A DNA stretch of 64,000 nt from Culex pipiens pallens. Its lineage: Eukaryota; Arthropoda; Insecta; Diptera; Culicidae. The notes under the pieces are model-generated. The model was not told where the DNA came from, ran no database searches, and saw only the letters and a list, made by a program, of their open reading frames with translations. Below, one piece after another: positions 11,411 to 23,479 of this stretch (the first letter of the stretch is position 1; the number at the start of each line of letters is the position of its first letter). The stretch covers positions 218,008,051 through 218,072,050 of the forward strand of contig NC_068938.1 in NCBI RefSeq assembly GCF_016801865.2, written 5' to 3'. Position numbers and translations under genes: made by a program.

Positions 11411-12399
11411 ATCGTCGCCAAGTCGACAAGTTGTCAAGTTGAGCTTCTAATGCTGGCGCGTACTGCTGGCGCGTCTTGTTATTGGGATCCAATATACTCT
11501 TATATGTGTTGGGTGCCCTATCGATTTTCATTTGCTACTATAGATATCGTATATTTTTCGGCTCTTTAGTATTAGCATTATATGCATAACTGTCCAGTAT
11601 TTTTTTTTGAAACCTGCGACATGAGACCATTATGCGATTTAAATTCTGTCATTTATTTTTGTTGTTTGGTGGTCTAGAGGTTTGTGTCCTAACTAATATT
11701 TTATCTAGATCAGAGGCAAAAGATTTAAATCTTGAGAAACATTGAGGTGAATTTGAAAGAGCTTTTAGAGAGTGGGGATCTTTTTAGAAAGAGGGGATCT
11801 TCTTCGAAAGTTCTTGGCTTGCTTCTTGTTGTTGGGTGAAAAAGGAAAGCTTTGATCGCAAGCGAGCGAGGGAGAGAACTTATATTCCTTTCCTCTCCAC
11901 ACTCGCGCTCACCGCACACGGCGCCTTGTGCTAAAGAGGCGATGGTGTAGAGGTATAACTTCAAGCGTTGTGTTGTTGTTTTTTTTTCGTTGCCAACTAG
12001 TGCTTCTTCTCGCTCGCGGGCAAAAAATCGCTGGCAACAGTGTCTGCGGCACATTCTGAAATGCCGCGCGGCGTGTACCTTTGAAAACAACGGACAATAC
12101 CAACACACAAAAGGGCTCGTACCGAAGCTAAAAAACCAAAACCGCGGTGTGCGTTGTCACTGGCACATGGGAAGCTTGCTATGATCGCGTTTATCATAAA
12201 CGCTTGTTTGATTACAAACTTACAAACATATTGTACGATTGAAAATATTCTTTTGGTGAAAATTGCGTTTTTTATTTCCTTTGTAAATCATATCATTTAT
12301 AATACATTGCTTTCATCATAAGACTTTCTTTTGTGCTGACGTTATAAATAAACAAAGTCGATGTTATGAATTGAAAAAAGTTCTACCATTGTTATATTC
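11411..12399. other. Unassigned interior of the 3.8-kb element
   Basis: This segment lies between the truncated last satellite unit and the right subterminal region. It includes a GC-richer part (about 11800-12180) with short overlapping frames on both strands but no recognisable domain. It may be captured host DNA; nothing here proves that. Confidence 0.4.
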
Positions 12400-13245
12400 T
12401 TTAGTAAGAAAGGCTCTATCTCACCCCAGGTGGGATTAAATCGGTTTTTAGGTTTAGTTTAACGTTTACTTTTCGAAAAATACATAACATCTAGTACTTT
12501 GTTAGGAAACTCATCAAAAACAACACCAAGTCTGTTTGCCCCATCGTTGTACTTCTACGCATAACTATCCCACCAAGTATTTTCCCTCGCGGAATCATTT
12601 GTTTTACAAAGCATAGTGTCTTGTTTACCTTTTGTAAAGCAAGAGAATAACAAATAAGAGTGATAAACTGCTAACTGGGGGACATATGGGGTGAATATGG
12701 ACCCACGGGACAATTATGCGTAGAAACACAAAAAACGGTCGAAAAATTTCAATCGTGTTTTTCTCAGTTGCACTTTTTTGAACATGGGACAATTATGCGT
12801 AGAACGGCAGTGTATCATAATAAGGATTGGACTTAAACAATGGTCAATACGAATATTTTTATTCAAACATTATCTGGAGATTCGATCCCCGTGACCGGTC
12901 TTTAAATTTTTTTACGTTCAATTGACCCTTTTTAAAAAGTTTAATGAATCATGTTTGTATTTCTTAAGAAGAGTTGCTCCATCCTGCTTTTTTCGTGAAA
13001 CTTTTTTAAACATGTTAGGCTTTTTCCACAAAAAATTTGAACGAAAAAACCCTTAAAATTTTATATTTATTTTAAAATCCAATAAATCTCATATATGTGG
13101 CGTGTATTTTTCTTTCAGTGTATGTTTTACACGTAAAAATATATTTGGCTAATTATCACTGAAAGTTAAGTTCCTTAAACAAGTATTTAATATTTTTTTT
13201 AAAACATATTTTTGGGGGACTGATTGTGATTTTACGCGCTAGAGT

Positions 13246-13775
13246 CTCGCCGTTGCTCTTTGCGAGGCAAGGCCTGCTTCGATCGTGTTTGGCCTGCGTC
13301 GTTGTTTCGCGCGGGAGAAAAGAAGAAAAAAGTGATTTGAAAGAAGCTGGCCAGTCTCGCCGATGCTCTTTGCGAGGCAAGGCCTGCTTCGATCGTGTTT
13401 GGCCTGCGTCGTTGTTTCGCGCGGGAAAAGAGGAAGAAAAAAGTGTTTTTACCCAAATGCCACTTATTTATCATTATATACGCGCTGATCCCTGTTTTGC
13501 CTGATGGGATTGGAAGTTTAAAGATAGTTCGAGGATCCGTCTGGTTCTTGTTCTATGTTTAGGCGGGGCCAGACAATGCCCAATGACCTCGGAATTGGGC
13601 CGCTAGGATCTCTGCCATTCTGAAATGAGTCATTGGAAGCAGCGCGAGGGCTGTCACCACCTAATACCCGGGACTGAGATAAGCTGTATCAGCATAACCC
13701 AAGTCTGATACAAATTATACTTTCCCATAATTTCGCTGCCGGCCAGCGGGTATTGGATTGGACCACACACACACA
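13246..13775 (+). mobile_element. Short retroposon with 5' monomers and (AC)n tail
   Basis: The same stretch of about 26 bp lies on both sides, at 13219-13245 and 13776-13801, beginning CTGATTGTGATTTTACGC. A long flanking duplication plus a 3' tail of (AC)n at about 13763-13776 is the signature of target-primed retroposition. The 5' part is a tandem pair of about 110-bp GC-rich monomers (13245-13354 and 13355 to about 13450) sharing TTTGCGAGGCAAGGCCTGC. The 3' part (13500-13770) is single copy here. No reverse transcriptase is encoded, so it must have been moved in trans. A clear tRNA-type promoter was not seen. Confidence 0.75.
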
Positions 13776-13801
13776 CTGATTGTGATTTTACGCGCTAGAG
13801 T

Positions 13802-15029
13802 TTAGAGTGGTAGCAAATCTGGTAATGGAGTATAGATTTATCAAATGAATTGTGGTTTTAGGAAAAAAAATCTCAAAAAACTGCCAAACTAAATTAAAAA
13901 AGAAATAGGGGAAATATGCCCATTTTAATCACACTAAACCGTTCGACCAATTCTCATCACTTTTGCCGTTTTCTGCTATTAAATCAACATTTTCAGCTGT
14001 ATCAACAATGGAGAGTTGCTTGCTCACTTTTGTTTGATCTATTTATTACTTTGGAACAGTCAAAAACACTTTATGAAAGCTGTAAATCATGATCAAAGTG
14101 CTGATAGGCCGATAATAGAAATAGGCTGAGAAAGGGTATAGTTCCCCTACATTAAGATTTTTAATTATATTCGCAATTCATAATAACATACATTATTTGA
14201 TATAGTGCACCGTTTTCTAATAAAGGCATTTTCAGGTTGAACATTTCGGAAAATGTTTTTTTTTTTTTTTTATTTAAAGATGTTTAAATATTCCCCGAAA
14301 AAATATTTTCGAAAAGCTGACAATATTTTCTGCAATTTTCCTTTTTTTTACCTATGTTGATCGGACTGCTGGTTGTTATGAAATAGCCTCTTTGAGATTA
14401 AATATAGTGAGAAATAAGTTTTTCTCAGTGTTATGTTTCCAATTAGAGATATGGTTTGGATTTCAAAATTTGAAAAAAAAACGGGGGTATTATTTACAAA
14501 TTTTTAAACTGCAAAAACAGTACATTTTCCATAAAATTTCACCCAAAAAATGTGTAATGAAGACTTCAATTGTAGAATTGATTTTACATCGAAAAATAAT
14601 TTAAGAAATCTCGGATTTTTTTTCCAAAAATCAGTTATTTTTTTAAAAAAATTGTGACTCCGGTACCAGATTTTATACCGTTCTAAACTCTTGCGCAGAA
14701 GATGCTTTCTTTAGTACTCTGAATCATATGATAAACAAAAATCGGGATTTTTTTCCGTGTACAATTTTTTTTATCTTGCTAAAGACATCGTTAAAAAAAT
14801 CTTTTCTTAAGAGACAGATTTTCAACCCATTTTGCAAAACTGTATGGATCCTTGTTTGAAAACAAAATTCAAAATCTCAAAAAATATAAAATGCGAAATT
14901 GTGTAAAATGAGTCATTACTCAATCAATAAATGCATATTATTTAAACAGTTTTGTTTTACAATTTATCGTTTCCTAAAATTCACTAAGTTATAACTTAAA
15001 AAAAATCTCTAGAAAGTTTGGAATAAAAA
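13802..15029. other. Unassigned AT-rich DNA with decayed foldback remnants
   Basis: About 14280-14900 shows a weak, reversed resemblance to one arm of the 2783-4716 palindrome family (for example CCAAAAATCAGTT, TTGTGACTCCGG and ACAGATTTTC in the same order). The rest has no recognisable feature. Confidence 0.4.
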
Positions 15030-15620
15030 ACATAGCCCTCTACAACCCAACCCCGCTTTAAGACGGGCTTCGATTTGAAAAATCGGCAAAAATCCATTTT
15101 TCAACCAATTTTTGAGCTATAAAAATAATTTTATAGTTTTAGAAAATTCATGGGTTGGAAGTTTTACTTTTTTCATGTGACTTTGTCAATGTTTTTAAAA
15201 ATGCCAATTTTAGGGGTGAACTTTGGCTTTGTTTTCTTTTCTCTAACATTTACTATATTTTAAGAAAAAAGAAGGATGCAGTATTTTTTTCTGGTGTCCC
15301 AAACTATGCCTCTACGCATTTTTTTACAATTTAAATGATAATGGTGCCATTTTATAGCACAAAATGTGAAAAACAAGCCAAAAATTGACAAAGTGACTGT
15401 AAAAACATGAAAAAATAGATAGGCATAATTTAATGATAGGAAGTGTTAAAATAGGCCAAATGCTACCAAAAACAAATTTAAACTAAACAAGATAAATTCA
15501 AATAAAAATACAAAAAATGAAACAAGAAAAACATAAAACAAGAGAAGTAAAGTTTTTCGTAGAAAAAAAGGTGCTCAAAATGACCTCCTGAACAAGAGAA
15601 AACATAAAAATTTTCGAAGG
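15030..15620 (-). repeat. Dispersed repeat, inverted relative to the 46.7-47.1 kb copy
   Basis: Several blocks match in reverse complement and the same relative order: AATGACCTCCTGAACAAG (here) against a reversed version near 46740-46765, and the ACAAGAGAAGTAAAGTTTTT block against the 46780 region. A CCCCGC-TTTA-GACGGG motif near 15052-15068 matches 47030-47045. Nothing is encoded. Confidence 0.6.
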
Positions 15621-15629
15621 AAAATTGGG

Positions 15630-18600
15630 CAGTAGAGGGTTAATTTTACACAAATAAGCAATCTTTCACTTTATAATTAAAATTAAATTAAATTTGAATA
15701 TTTTTTTTACACTCCCACCCTGAGCCCACAGCCCAAACTGTGTCACCACCATCATCGTGGACAGAAACTGCACGACTTCAGCACGAACCGTCCGTGATTG
15801 TGATGTAACACACACAGAGCGAAAAAAAAGAACCAAGAGGAAAATAACAAGAAACATCATGTAATTAAAAAGTTTGCCTTCGCACTCACGCTCTCGCGCA
15901 GCTCCTCGTTGGGTGTAATTCTATTAAGCATTCAGAATTATAAAAATACACACCAGGACAAAGACTCGGTTGTGCTGGCGGGGAGGGAGGAAGCTGCACG
16001 AAGTGTTGGACAAAGTTTTTTCCAACAGAGCTGCGAGGGTGGCAAACAAAGTGTGAATCCAAGTGGATATTTATAGAGAATTGAGTTGAATGAAAACTTA
16101 CCTCTTTTTTATGGTTCGACCGTTTGCGTAAGCACCCTTTGAAGCTTTGTAAGTTTAAATTAATTAATTAGAAATGACCTTTTTTGAGCTGCAATAAAAA
16201 TAACACCCGCAATTTCCCAGAAATGTCACAAGACAGGATGGTGATCTTTCTCTTTCCCAGGAAAATGTCAAGCTTCAAAGCACACACGAAAGCTCAAACG
16301 AAAGCACTCGACCAGAGAGAACAACAACAACAAACAATAAAGTGCCAACAAACTCACTCATAATTTTATTAGTATTGTTAGCTTTTCCATAATTCTGTTA
16401 TATTTACTCTGCAATTGAATAATGAGGCAACTCTCGTCGCTCTCGTTCGCTGGGGCTTGTTTCCCAGGCGGCTACGTGAAGTGAAAGACAAGTCCTTTTT
16501 TTGTATTTTGCGTTTTCAACATTTCCTCGCCTGAAGAGAGCTTTGAAGGAGTCACCACTATATTTTAATCTGCGTACCCTGAACAGAGAGTCCTTTTCCG
16601 CGGCACGTAATTGCTGTTGTTTTGTTTGTCTTGGAAGTGGCTTTGGTTGTGATTTTTGTCTTGGTTTGCATTTTTTCTCCGTTCTCACTCTTTAGAAGAT
16701 ACTTGGTGGACGGTTCGATGGATCCCAATTAGAAGAATGTCCGGAATTATCCTTTCAGCTGGAATTAGCCAGTCGAGTGTACATTAAAGGAAGTCATTAA
16801 AAGTTTCGTTCGAGGTTGTGGGCTAATTAGTGTGGGAGTAACCACAAAGTTTCCTGCAGTAGATAAGCTGAATTTGCTAAGCTTTGATTTTTTTTGTTGG
16901 CATACTTAACCTTCTTACTAAAAATCTACGTTTTAGACTCCTCTTTATACAAATCCAGCAAATTTAAATTGATTACCTTGAGTGTTTTTGACAACGCTGT
17001 GCAGCTTTCCGAACAAGGTTACGCTACTAAATCATGCAGCAAAAGGATTTCGCCATATGCGGTTCAAAATTCCCAATCGTATAATCGCCAGTAACTCGCA
17101 AAACCAGGCACAATTTATCAAATCAAACCTGCCGTTTCCCAGCCCAAGCTCGGCCCCTTCGGCGTCCGAAAACTAAAATAACCAACACGAACATTTTATG
17201 ACATTGGCAAAATTTATAACCTGAAATTCTGTTGGCCAAAAAATTAGGTCGACCCGTACTCAACAAACTGGCTTTTCCTAACCCACCCACACTAAAAGTC
17301 AAGAGGGGTGGTTGGAGGCTGGCAATAGTCAGTGCTCGGTTGTCGCCATGCCGCCAACAGCAGAACCAGTCAGTTTGTGATAGAGAAAAATGAATTGTCA
17401 CAAAATTTTTGGCTGTCTCTGGAAACTAAATGCCATTTCCTGGACCGAACCTCCTCCAGTCCTCGTTCTTCGTTCTTCCTGGGAATTGCACCACTCTGGG
17501 CCAAACAACATTTTGCATGCAACCACCACCACGTGTGACACAAACGGAAGTGAGGCTGCTGCACGGAAATTTGGGTAACACGTGAATAAATGGTCAGAAA
17601 CGGGGGTTGTCTTTGAAGTTTGATTTCGCAAATTAACAACAACTTCTTTGAAGTGGACAGGTTGAATCGAATGCAACAAACGCACGCGTTGTGTTTTTCG
17701 GCCGAGCTTTTGATAACAGAATTTAGAATTGTTTTGTGCTTTTTGATTTGGGCAGGGCAATTTGAAAAAAAGTTTTTTTTTGGGGTTTTTATCCGTTTGA
17801 TGTGATTAGAATGTTGTGAAACAATTCATATTTGTTCAATTAAATGACAATGTTGAAACATAGTTGCGATTGCCCAAAGTTTGAGAGACATCTATAAAAC
17901 GCCCCTTGGAACCCAAATATTCAACTCATCATCATATTGATCTCAAAGTATTGAAAAATATTTATTTTTTTCCAGATGCAAGAAAATTGCCTTGGATTCA
18001 TGATCAGGGACAAATATAATCCTTTCGGACCATGATGCATCAATGCAAGTAGAAGTTTATACTACTGAAAACAATTTGAAATGCCTTTTCCTGCGTTTTA
18101 AATCTTTTATTTTTTAGCATTTCTGAGATTGACCAAAAATGTTTAGATTTGTTTGAAATTCAATTGCACAGTACTGGAAAAAAAATATTCGCTGAAAAAA
18201 AAAATTTCGTTATCACTTTAATATATAGAAAACTTTGAATAAAATTTGTACCAGCCTTATTATTTTTTTCAGTTTTTCAGGTTTCACGTCTTTTTCGATC
18301 AGTTTGAAGACAACAAAAATTGTAGAAAGGATAAAACCACCAAATTTGATTTATAATGCATACATATAAACATTTATTTATTCTTAAAAATCAACAATCG
18401 GTTTTAAAAGTTTATTCAATGAACATTTGAATTTTCAATAATAATTATATTGAGTTGGATTCACGAAAGTATTGATTTTTTTATTTGGAATGCAAATTCT
18501 CTTTTTTTAGTTATCATACTTTTTTTCTCTCTGAAAAAAATAATTAGTTGAAATAAAAGTAGCAAGTAAAAAGTTCCAATAACTTTTTATTATATTTGAA

Positions 18601-18815
18601 ATGAAATGATATATGGACAATATTTTCTTTTTTTTTGGTAAGACATTTTGTAGACTATTTTTTTGCTAAATTACTGGACTGATATTTAATGTATTTTTAA
18701 ACAATGTTTTAGTTCGATTGTTGAGACAATGGCTTGTGATTAAAATTGTTATGCTTTATAATCTTTTTGACTTTGGTGAAAGCACAGATTTACAGATTTT
18801 TTTTTATCGAATTCG
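15630..18815. other. Unassigned low-copy-looking DNA
   Basis: About 15.7-17.8 kb has more complex, less AT-rich sequence than its surroundings, with several short overlapping frames on both strands and no protein family recognised. It could contain distal exons, untranslated sequence or enhancers of a gene outside the window. From 17.8 to 18.8 kb it is AT-rich with nothing nameable. Confidence 0.4.
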
Positions 18816-18902
18816 GTAAAGTTTACCGAATTTTCAACTGCTGAACTGTTCGGTAAACTGAAAATTACCGAATTCGGTAAAAACATACCGAAATTCGGTA
18901 AT
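18816..18902. repeat. Cluster of ACCGAATTCGGT palindromes
   Basis: ACCGAATTCGGTAA-type motifs recur four to five times in about 85 bp, including a perfect 16-bp palindrome TTACCGAATTCGGTAA near 18865. The cluster abuts the point where the ORF1 pseudogene ends. It may be the terminal region of an uncharacterised DNA element; the other end was not found. Confidence 0.5.
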
Positions 18903-18904
18903 GA

Positions 18905-19570
18905 AGTTCAAACAACCTTCATTGCAGAGAGCTTTTTCAGATTAATGTATCCCTTGGGGAAGACAACAATATACGGAGTTTCGTCCACGGTGGACTTTTC
19001 CTTCCGCTTGATGACATGCACCTCCAGCGCGTCCAGCTTGAGATCCCTCTTCAGCAGTTACTTGACCTCATCCGGTTTCAGTTCATCAGGTAAACCACGA
19101 AGAACAACCCGGTGAAATCGTTCGCTTCTTCGGCCGTGGGTGTAGAATTCCACTTTCTTCTTCTTGAGGAGCTCTTGCAACTTCTCAAAATCATTGACAG
19201 AGAAGCAGGTCACTTTGGTTCCAAATCGGGTTAGTTTGTAAATCGGGTCGAAACCAAATTAAAAACTTTCCACTATCGCCACGAGCTTGTAAAAATCCGT
19301 GGTGTTCTTCACCACCAAAGGTGGTTGCTTTTGTTTACCTGCCGACTGGCCGGGTGGTGGAACCGCCGGAGCGTCTCCTCCTCCTGCTGGGCTGGCATTG
19401 TTGTTGTTTTTGTTATCCGCTAGCGGGCTGAACTTGTTGTTGTTGAGCAGATTCTGCTCCACTTTTTCTTCTCCGATGACAGCTCCGGTGACCTCAGGGG
19501 ACTTCTTCCGTTTCCGATTTCCAGGGATGAGTTGAAAATCATCCGTTTCGGAGGTCTCTTCCACCTCCAT
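18905..19570 (-). pseudogene. Jockey-like non-LTR retrotransposon ORF1 (gag-like), truncated
   Basis: On the minus strand an ATG at 19570 opens a frame of 103 codons rich in Asn, Pro and charged residues, with the segment FSPLAD and then PPLVVKN. It hits a TAA at 19261-19259, but the same frame continues through recognisable sequence (YTHGRRSERFHRVVLRGLP) to a second in-frame TAA at 19060-19058, and on to about 18911. HRVVLRGLP and the following Lys-rich stretch resemble the PRE_C2HC domain that precedes the zinc knuckles in Jockey-clade gag-like proteins, which bind element RNA. The zinc knuckles and ORF2 are missing. The presumed 5' leader lies at 19571 to about 19650. Two nonsense codons and the lost 3' part make it a dead copy. 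The clade is assigned from motif memory. Confidence 0.75.
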
Positions 19571-19689
19571 CCGTCAAACAACTCGAGGCACGCGAACGTT
19601 GCCTTTAGGGCGCACTCCACACACGTCTGCTCTGGGCAAGCTGTCAAACTGGTAAGACAAGTTTACGGCTGTTGAGCACTGAGATCTTC

Positions 19690-22600
19690 TTTGACATGAA
19701 AAATAGTAATCCTTAAAATAATATTAACGATTTATGATATATTATGCAGTCCTTCAAGATTTTGTTGAAAAATTACCAAATAATTAATAAATTGAAAATT
19801 TTCTGAGAAATCTCGGGATTTTCGTTGAAAAATTTAGTTGATTGTTGAACGTTCTTTGTACTTTTACTTTTACGACCAATTGCATATTAAAAGTTCTTCT
19901 TTTATTTTATTTTCATAATTTTGGGTAATAATGATGGACGTTGGGCATTTGGAATTTGGACAATTCCAGTTTACAAAGTTTACATATTTATCTGAACCTT
20001 TTTTGAAATGCGAGCTCATTTTAATTTGTTATTAGAAAAACTATCACAAAATGCCTTTGGCAGATTTTTTTTACTCAGTGATTGTAAAATATCTAATAAA
20101 TATGGATTTTTTTTTCTTTCATACTTTAAATTATTTGAAAATTGGTTAGTAAAGATTGAACAAAACATTTTACTTTGTTTAGGTTGGAAAGTAAAGGCGT
20201 TGTAAAGCATAAAAAAGATGGATGAATAAAATTAATTTATTCAAATTTTGTTTTTATTTGTGTCAAAATAACTTGTTTTAATAATTTTTAATCTTTGAAT
20301 AAGTCTGTGAATTCTATTTGTATTGAACTAAAACATGTCTTATTTCTGTGTTAAAATTTTCATGTCGGCACAAAAAGTATTGTGTGGAGACGCACGGTTC
20401 TCTACCGAATTTTCCAAACCAATCCAACCCTTTTTCCGTGCACGTAGCTCTCCTCCTGGTTCGAGTGGGTGGCGAGGTGAATTGGCAATTGTCGTAAAGC
20501 GAGTGCATGTGCTGTGTTGATTTATGTGCTACTCTACGCCGTACCACCCCAGGGGAAGGTTTTGAAAGGGTTGGGGGTCCCAAACTCTATTTTTAACCCA
20601 CCCACCCATCGCCCTCAAACTCCCTTATTTGACTGTCTCTTTCTGTTGCCATGTTTGGCCAGCTCGCAATTGGATTCCGTTACAATGCTGGTGCATATAT
20701 TCGAAAAATATCGCCAACTGTAAAGTGGGACAATTTTCGATGCCGTGTGTGAATGTGGGTGAGTGTGTGTGTGTGCGTTGTTTTGATTCATGATGGGTTT
20801 ATACCTTCCTACCCTAGGACAACACATCCGAAAAAGATTTATGGCGAGAAAGTCTGTTTGGTTCGGGGAGGTTTTTTTTTTCATTTGACGCGTTGAGGCT
20901 GTTTCATGAATAAAAAGCATAAAATGTATGAATAATATCGGTGCAAACCCAGACTGGATTCCAGTGAGAGAGAGACAGAGAGACAAACAGAATGGGGTGG
21001 GGTTTTCCTCCCGAAAAAAACTCACCAAATTCACAGTAAATAGTGAAATATTTACCATTGTGTACGTAGGTGTGTGTGTGTGTTCCGATTCGGTTTTATA
21101 GACAGCTGCATCTGTGGTGTACACCAAGTTCTGAAAAACAGTTTCTTTGAGAACCGAAACGTGAAGGCGGATATGGAAAGCCCTTTTTGTGATTTATTTG
21201 AATATTTGATTCCATTGGAATTCGGTTGCCACTTTTGCAGCAGAACCGGCAGCACCACCACCGTATGGCAACCGTTTGGAGTGTTAGTTCTGAGCTGGGA
21301 AACTGTGTTCACTATTCAGAATTCAGACTCTGTTGTGATGAAGAAAACGTGAAATATGGATAGTTTTGTGAGTACTGGAATTTATTCATTTTAGGTTCGG
21401 GCTTGGGATTTTTTGTGGATCACTTTTTAGGTTGCTGTTGTAATATCTGAAAAACTGTTGTATACATTTCTCTGCTGTTCTAAGAAAATCTTTAAAAGGA
21501 ATGACGACTTTTCTCTCAACTTCCTCGCAAACGACCTCCACAATGCCATACGCTGGTCCCAGCTCCACATGCCGGCCTGGCGCTAACGGGCATACACGCA
21601 AATCCACTCAGGAGGTCCGGACACGCAAGACCTCTGCGCCAGCCATCCACAACACGGTTCTGCAACGGTTCCGTTCCGTTTGTCTTCCCACGTGATGTCT
21701 TGAACCGGTTGCACTCCCCCCATCAGCCAACCCAGATCAGCCGGTCTGGCATTGCAAGTGTTCCAGTCACGTACCCCGTTCCGGTCGTCCACGCTCTGTC
21801 ACTGACTCCTTAACTGGTGACACCGCAAGAAGGCCACCAAGTTGTGCTAATTTGCCATGTTCGATCCATTGCTGGCGGTTGAGTTCTGAGAAATACACGC
21901 AACTCTAGACGGAAATGCTCCTTTTGGGGAACATATCGTGGAATTAGTTGGTGAGGAACTTCAGAGACTCCGCGGGGATTAACGTGAAAAACAAGAATTG
22001 TGCATTATTCTAAAGAGACGACGAGAACTCCCAGAATTGGGGATTGACAGTGACTGAAGAGTTCCATGTTAGGTTAAGGTAAAATTGTGTTGTGTCAAAC
22101 CTCACTCAAAATAAATTCTCTTTGCACAATATTTAGTTAAACAAATATTTTTGAAAATTGAACTTGTATTAAAATCTAAATATGTTTCTATCATAAGAAC
22201 CGAATGTACTCAAATCAATCCTTTATCTTCGCTTCCAGGTAAATCACCATCTTCCGAGCACGTCCCAACTGCCTAAGGAAATTGCATAATTTCCTTAAAA
22301 AGTCGTCACTCTCGCCCACACATCAGTCAAGACTTGATTCAAGGTAACACCGAAAGCACTCAAAAGCTTACAAACTCGTTTAACGACACCCGTCTGCCCA
22401 TTATTTACCATCAGCCACTCCATTCAGCTATCCTTTTAACACTTCAAGATGTTATGCCTACGCAAAATAAAATCTAGCCCAAAGAGACTCTACCGAAAGC
22501 TGTCTCCCGTCGATAAAATTACCCGATCTTGGCATATTTTCCATTTACGCGCCGAAAAGTCATTTTCCCTCTCTCGCGCGAACTTTCCCGCTGCGGAGCT

Positions 22601-23470
22601 ATTTTGCCTCCACTCCCGTTTGCAAAACACGAATTTGATTTTATTTTATTTCGTCTACACTTTTGCCACCATCACCACGTCAAAATGATCCGCCCACCTG
22701 TGTGTTTGCGAAACTAGGAGTGGATAATGCTTCTTTTAAGGTAAAGCTTTCACGCGTGACGCGTTTTTTTTTTTTCTTGGGTGCCTTTTTTACAGTATCA
22801 ATTTTTATGATGTTACCCATTAGGAGGAATGTTTTCTTTTATTAGCTTGAAACGGTGTGTTTTCCGAAACAGGAAAATGGAAGTGAAATGAATGTGTTTT
22901 ATTGAGCACGGGGGAAATCGATTGGATTGCCACGTTTGCACGTGTTTGGGAGGTTTGCAAATTGAAAAATGAGGCCTTGAATTGCAATGATTATTTGCAT
23001 AATTTCATAAGATATTATTGATTGTTAAGGAATGCTTGCGTATTATCCAAAGTGAAAAATGAGAACTGGAAAAAATGTTGATATGTTATTTTTGCAAAGT
23101 TTTACGTGTTTGGTCTTTTAATTATGATTAAATTTACTATAATTAGAAACAAAATATTATAATAATCCAAAAAATATTTTGCACTCCTAAATGTTTTACG
23201 TAAAACTTCAATTGTCCTCAACAAAAAAGACCAGTTTTGAGAAAAGCCTTTTTAAATATTGATGCAAAATTGAGCAATATTATACAACGATCAACTTGAG
23301 TAGAAATAATCAATTTGAGCAATTCTTGATGAAATCGGCCTTATTCAAGCTTCTTTTTTTAGTATTTGTTTTTTTTTTTATTGAAATATACTATGTAATA
23401 GCCAAGGTTGTAAATTATCGAGTTTCGAAATCGATAGCGATAGTTCTATCGTTATTTTTCGAAAGAATTC
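19690..23470. other. Unassigned DNA with microsatellites
   Basis: This is AT-rich at 19.7-20.3 kb and more complex at 20.3-22.7 kb, with GT-rich runs near 20758-20780 and 21067-21083. A short palindrome AAGGAAATTGCATAATTTCC lies near 22275-22300. Several overlapping frames of 60-170 codons exist on opposing strands, but their compositions are biased and none has a known domain. No gene is supported. Untranslated exons of an outside gene cannot be excluded. Confidence 0.4.
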
Positions 23471-23479
23471 AACAAGGAT

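Larger units (their letters stand above)
9011..12810. mobile_element. 3.8-kb TIR element carrying a satellite array
   Basis: The termini are inverted copies of CTGCCGTTCTACGCATAATT (start 9011; reverse complement ending 12810), flanked by a 4-bp duplication TGTA (9007-9010, 12811-12814). Removing it restores the continuity seen in the paralog near 6150-6215. Further TACGCATAA-type motifs lie subterminally (near 12550, 12708 and 12784). No transposase frame is present. The interior contains the 729-bp tandem array (9072-11410) and an unassigned segment (11411-12400). A reversed CTTTCTTACTAAAGAA motif at about 12400-12416 faces the array. Confidence 0.75.
7853..13122. mobile_element. Foldback-family repeat, copy 2 (interrupted)
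   Basis: The left arm (7853 to about 8775) matches copy 1 in forward orientation and starts GAGCAATTTCAGCC. The right arm is inverted and split in two: about 8795-9010 and 12811-13122. The arms meet head to head near 8790, so the original element was palindromic. Three insertions are nested in it: a stem element (7972-8062), a 326-bp element (8093-8418) and a 3.8-kb element (9011-12810). The right tip is lost beyond about 13122. Confidence 0.75.

Noticed and set aside
11650..11725. Possible third tRNA-like SINE head (GGTGGTCTAGAGG ... GATTTAAATCTTG)
   Set aside because: The B box departs from consensus at key positions and no body or tail is recognisable.
20615..21127. 170-codon minus-strand frame with His-Thr runs
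   Set aside because: His-Thr runs come from a GT microsatellite; no domain or splice support.
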